This document shows, piece after piece, positions 5,645-6,131 of a stretch of DNA of 6,131 bases. The translations under genes and the position numbers were made by a program. Below the pieces are notes generated by a model. It was not told the DNA's origin and did not search any database. It was given only the letters and a program-made list of their open reading frames with translations. The DNA lies in the NCBI GenBank assembly GCA_028705545.1, contig JAQWDG010000113.1:1-6131 (forward strand), read 5' to 3'. Origin of the DNA: Methanoregula sp. (GTDB lineage Archaea; Halobacteriota; Methanomicrobia; Methanomicrobiales; Methanospirillaceae). The stretch's first letter is position 1; every line of letters begins with the position of its first letter.

Positions 5645-5668
5645 TTCTAATACAGTTCTACACTGTAT
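5645..5668 (+). promoter_or_regulatory. TATA-like box with a perfect operator-like dyad before the zinc ribbon gene
   Basis: TTCTAATAC at 5645-5653 starts 33 bases before the ATG at 5678, the same spacing as two other promoters here. Overlapping its end is a perfect dyad: ATACAGT (5650-5656), spacer TCTAC, ACTGTAT (5662-5668). After one mismatch, two more outer pairs match (CT at 5647-5648 with AG at 5670-5671). The dyad spans the TATA edge to just before the expected transcript start, where a bound dimeric repressor would block initiation. Confidence 0.5.
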
Positions 5669-5677
5669 GAGAATATC

Positions 5678-5854
5678 ATGTACGGATCGTCTAATTTTGG
5701 CGGTCGGGGTCCCCGGGACTTCGGCCCACGTGAAATGACAAAAACTATCTGCGCTGACTGCGGAAAAGAGTGCGAAGTGCCGTTCAAGCCGACCGAGGGC
5801 CGGCCCGTGTACTGCAGGGACTGCCTGCCGAAGCACCGGAAGCCCCGGTTCTAA
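5678..5854 (+). CDS. CxxC-x17-CxxC zinc ribbon mini-protein
   Basis: This 58-residue protein has Cys25-x-x-Cys28, exactly 17 residues, then Cys46-x-x-Cys49, with the family-typical EVPFKPTEGRPVYC segment at 33-46. It fits the CxxC-x17-CxxC domain family known from methanogens, in which four cysteines are expected to bind one zinc. The first 20 residues are Gly/Arg/Phe-rich (GGRGPRDFGPRE at 8-19) and the C-terminus is basic (KHRKPRF), suggesting nucleic-acid or ribosome contact; function is not established. Cys32 and His53 are additional possible ligands. The start is chosen because the Gly/Arg-rich leader follows it directly and a TATA-like box lies 33 bases upstream. A T-rich terminator starts 17 bases after the stop, so it is a single-gene transcript. 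Confidence 0.88.
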   Translation: MYGSSNFGGRGPRDFGPREMTKTICADCGKECEVPFKPTEGRPVYCRDCLPKHRKPRF

Positions 5855-5870
5855 GGGTATAATCCGTCTC

Positions 5871-5888
5871 TTTATTTTTCCTTTTTTT
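5871..5888 (+). terminator. T-rich terminator after the zinc ribbon gene
   Basis: TTTATTTTTCCTTTTTTT starts 17 bases after the stop codon at 5854 and contains the core TTTTTCCTTT shared with the two upstream terminators. It is the longest T-tract in the window. From here to 6013 I see no gene. Confidence 0.65.
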
Positions 5889-5983
5889 CACGGTATTTAC
5901 CGGTTAATTATTGCCAACGGCTGTTGCTGCGCGCTCTGCATCCTGCGTATGCTGTGTCCCTATGACTGCGTAGACCGCGTATG

Positions 5984-5988
5984 AAAAA
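5984..5988 (-). terminator. possible terminator of the tspO gene
   Basis: Five T on the minus strand, 25 bases after the tspO stop codon, preceded by a GC-rich stretch (5989-6013) that can form only a short imperfect stem. It is placed where a terminator is expected, but the run is short. Confidence 0.3.
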
Positions 5989-6013
5989 GATCCCGCCACC
6001 CGGGGGAGGCTGG

Positions 6014-6131
6014 TTAGTTGAGCAGCCAGATGCCTGCATTGAGGGTCAGGGCAAAGCAGCACCACGCCAGGTACGGGACGAGCAGCCATGCGGCTGTGGC
6101 CGAGATGCGGCGGAAGACGAGCGCGGTCGCC
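6014..6131 (-). CDS. tspO: TspO/MBR family protein, C-terminal fragment (runs off the window)
   Basis: Only the last 38 codons and the TAA stop (6014-6016) are present; the rest lies beyond the right edge. The visible end carries the family's fifth membrane helix signature: a hydrophobic stretch with AAWLLVPYLAW, then FALTLNAGIWLLN at the C-terminus, matching the TspO pattern of P-Y-x-x-W, F-A, L-N and I-W near the end. TspO/MBR proteins are five-helix tryptophan-rich membrane proteins that bind tetrapyrroles and other small hydrophobic ligands; the role in archaea is not established. Two adjacent cysteines (WCCF) sit in the helix. The gene is convergent with the zinc ribbon gene. It is cut only by the window edge, with no sign of a broken gene. 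Confidence 0.85.
   Translation of the reverse strand, partial: ATALVFRRISATAAWLLVPYLAWCCFALTLNAGIWLLN

Noticed and set aside
5891..5902. Palindrome CGGTA-TT-TACCG after the zinc ribbon terminator
   Set aside because: Short, with a two-base loop, and not near any start codon; likely chance.
5904..6089. Minus-strand open frame of 61 codons
   Set aside because: It overlaps the tspO C-terminus in another frame, and its product shows no family features, whereas the tspO frame does.
1..6131. CRISPR array, tRNA genes, insertion sequences or attachment sites
   Set aside because: No regularly spaced direct repeats, cloverleaf-like sequence, transposase or integrase motif was seen on either strand.

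Overview
The window looks like ordinary chromosome of a GC-rich methanogenic archaeon, most likely of the order Methanomicrobiales (Methanoregula-like). That placement is inferred from gene content: an archaeal-type aIF1A, an Nre repair protein, a CxxC-x17-CxxC mini-protein, archaeal TATA boxes about 33-36 bases upstream of start codons, few clear Shine-Dalgarno sites, and oligo-T terminators. No tRNA, rRNA, CRISPR array or insertion sequence was seen.

Layout. Positions 52-893 carry two minus-strand genes: a dCMP-deaminase-family enzyme and, upstream of it, a DUF1294 membrane protein. A divergent plus-strand lipoprotein gene follows (986-1561). The core of the window is a tight plus-strand pair: an Nre-family DNA repair protein (1635-2855) and a DinB/Pol IV translesion polymerase (2884-3978). 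Both end in, or near, a sliding-clamp-binding peptide. A convergent minus-strand gene (4032-4793) encodes a stand-alone multi-pass membrane protein resembling sensor membrane domains. It shares an AT-rich divergent promoter region with the aIF1A gene (4869-5264).

After aIF1A come an unrecognised small ORF (5329-5523), a short plus-strand gene for a 58-residue zinc ribbon protein (5678-5854), and the C-terminal end of a tspO gene on the minus strand (6014-6131, running off the window).

How the genes work together. The nre-dinB pair probably forms one transcription unit from a TATA box at 1601, supplying two clamp-associated factors for damage repair and lesion bypass. The deaminase makes dUMP for thymidylate synthesis and is probably expressed from its own near-leaderless promoter. 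The small-gene region 5265-5890 is densely regulated: three oligo-T terminators share the core TTTTTCCTTT, one pair of hairpins is mutually exclusive, and a perfect 7-base dyad covers the core promoter of the zinc ribbon gene. These non-coding signals, the uncertain start of aIF1A and the nre-dinB coupling are the parts most worth a second look. Nothing here amounts to a clear new defence or mobile system.
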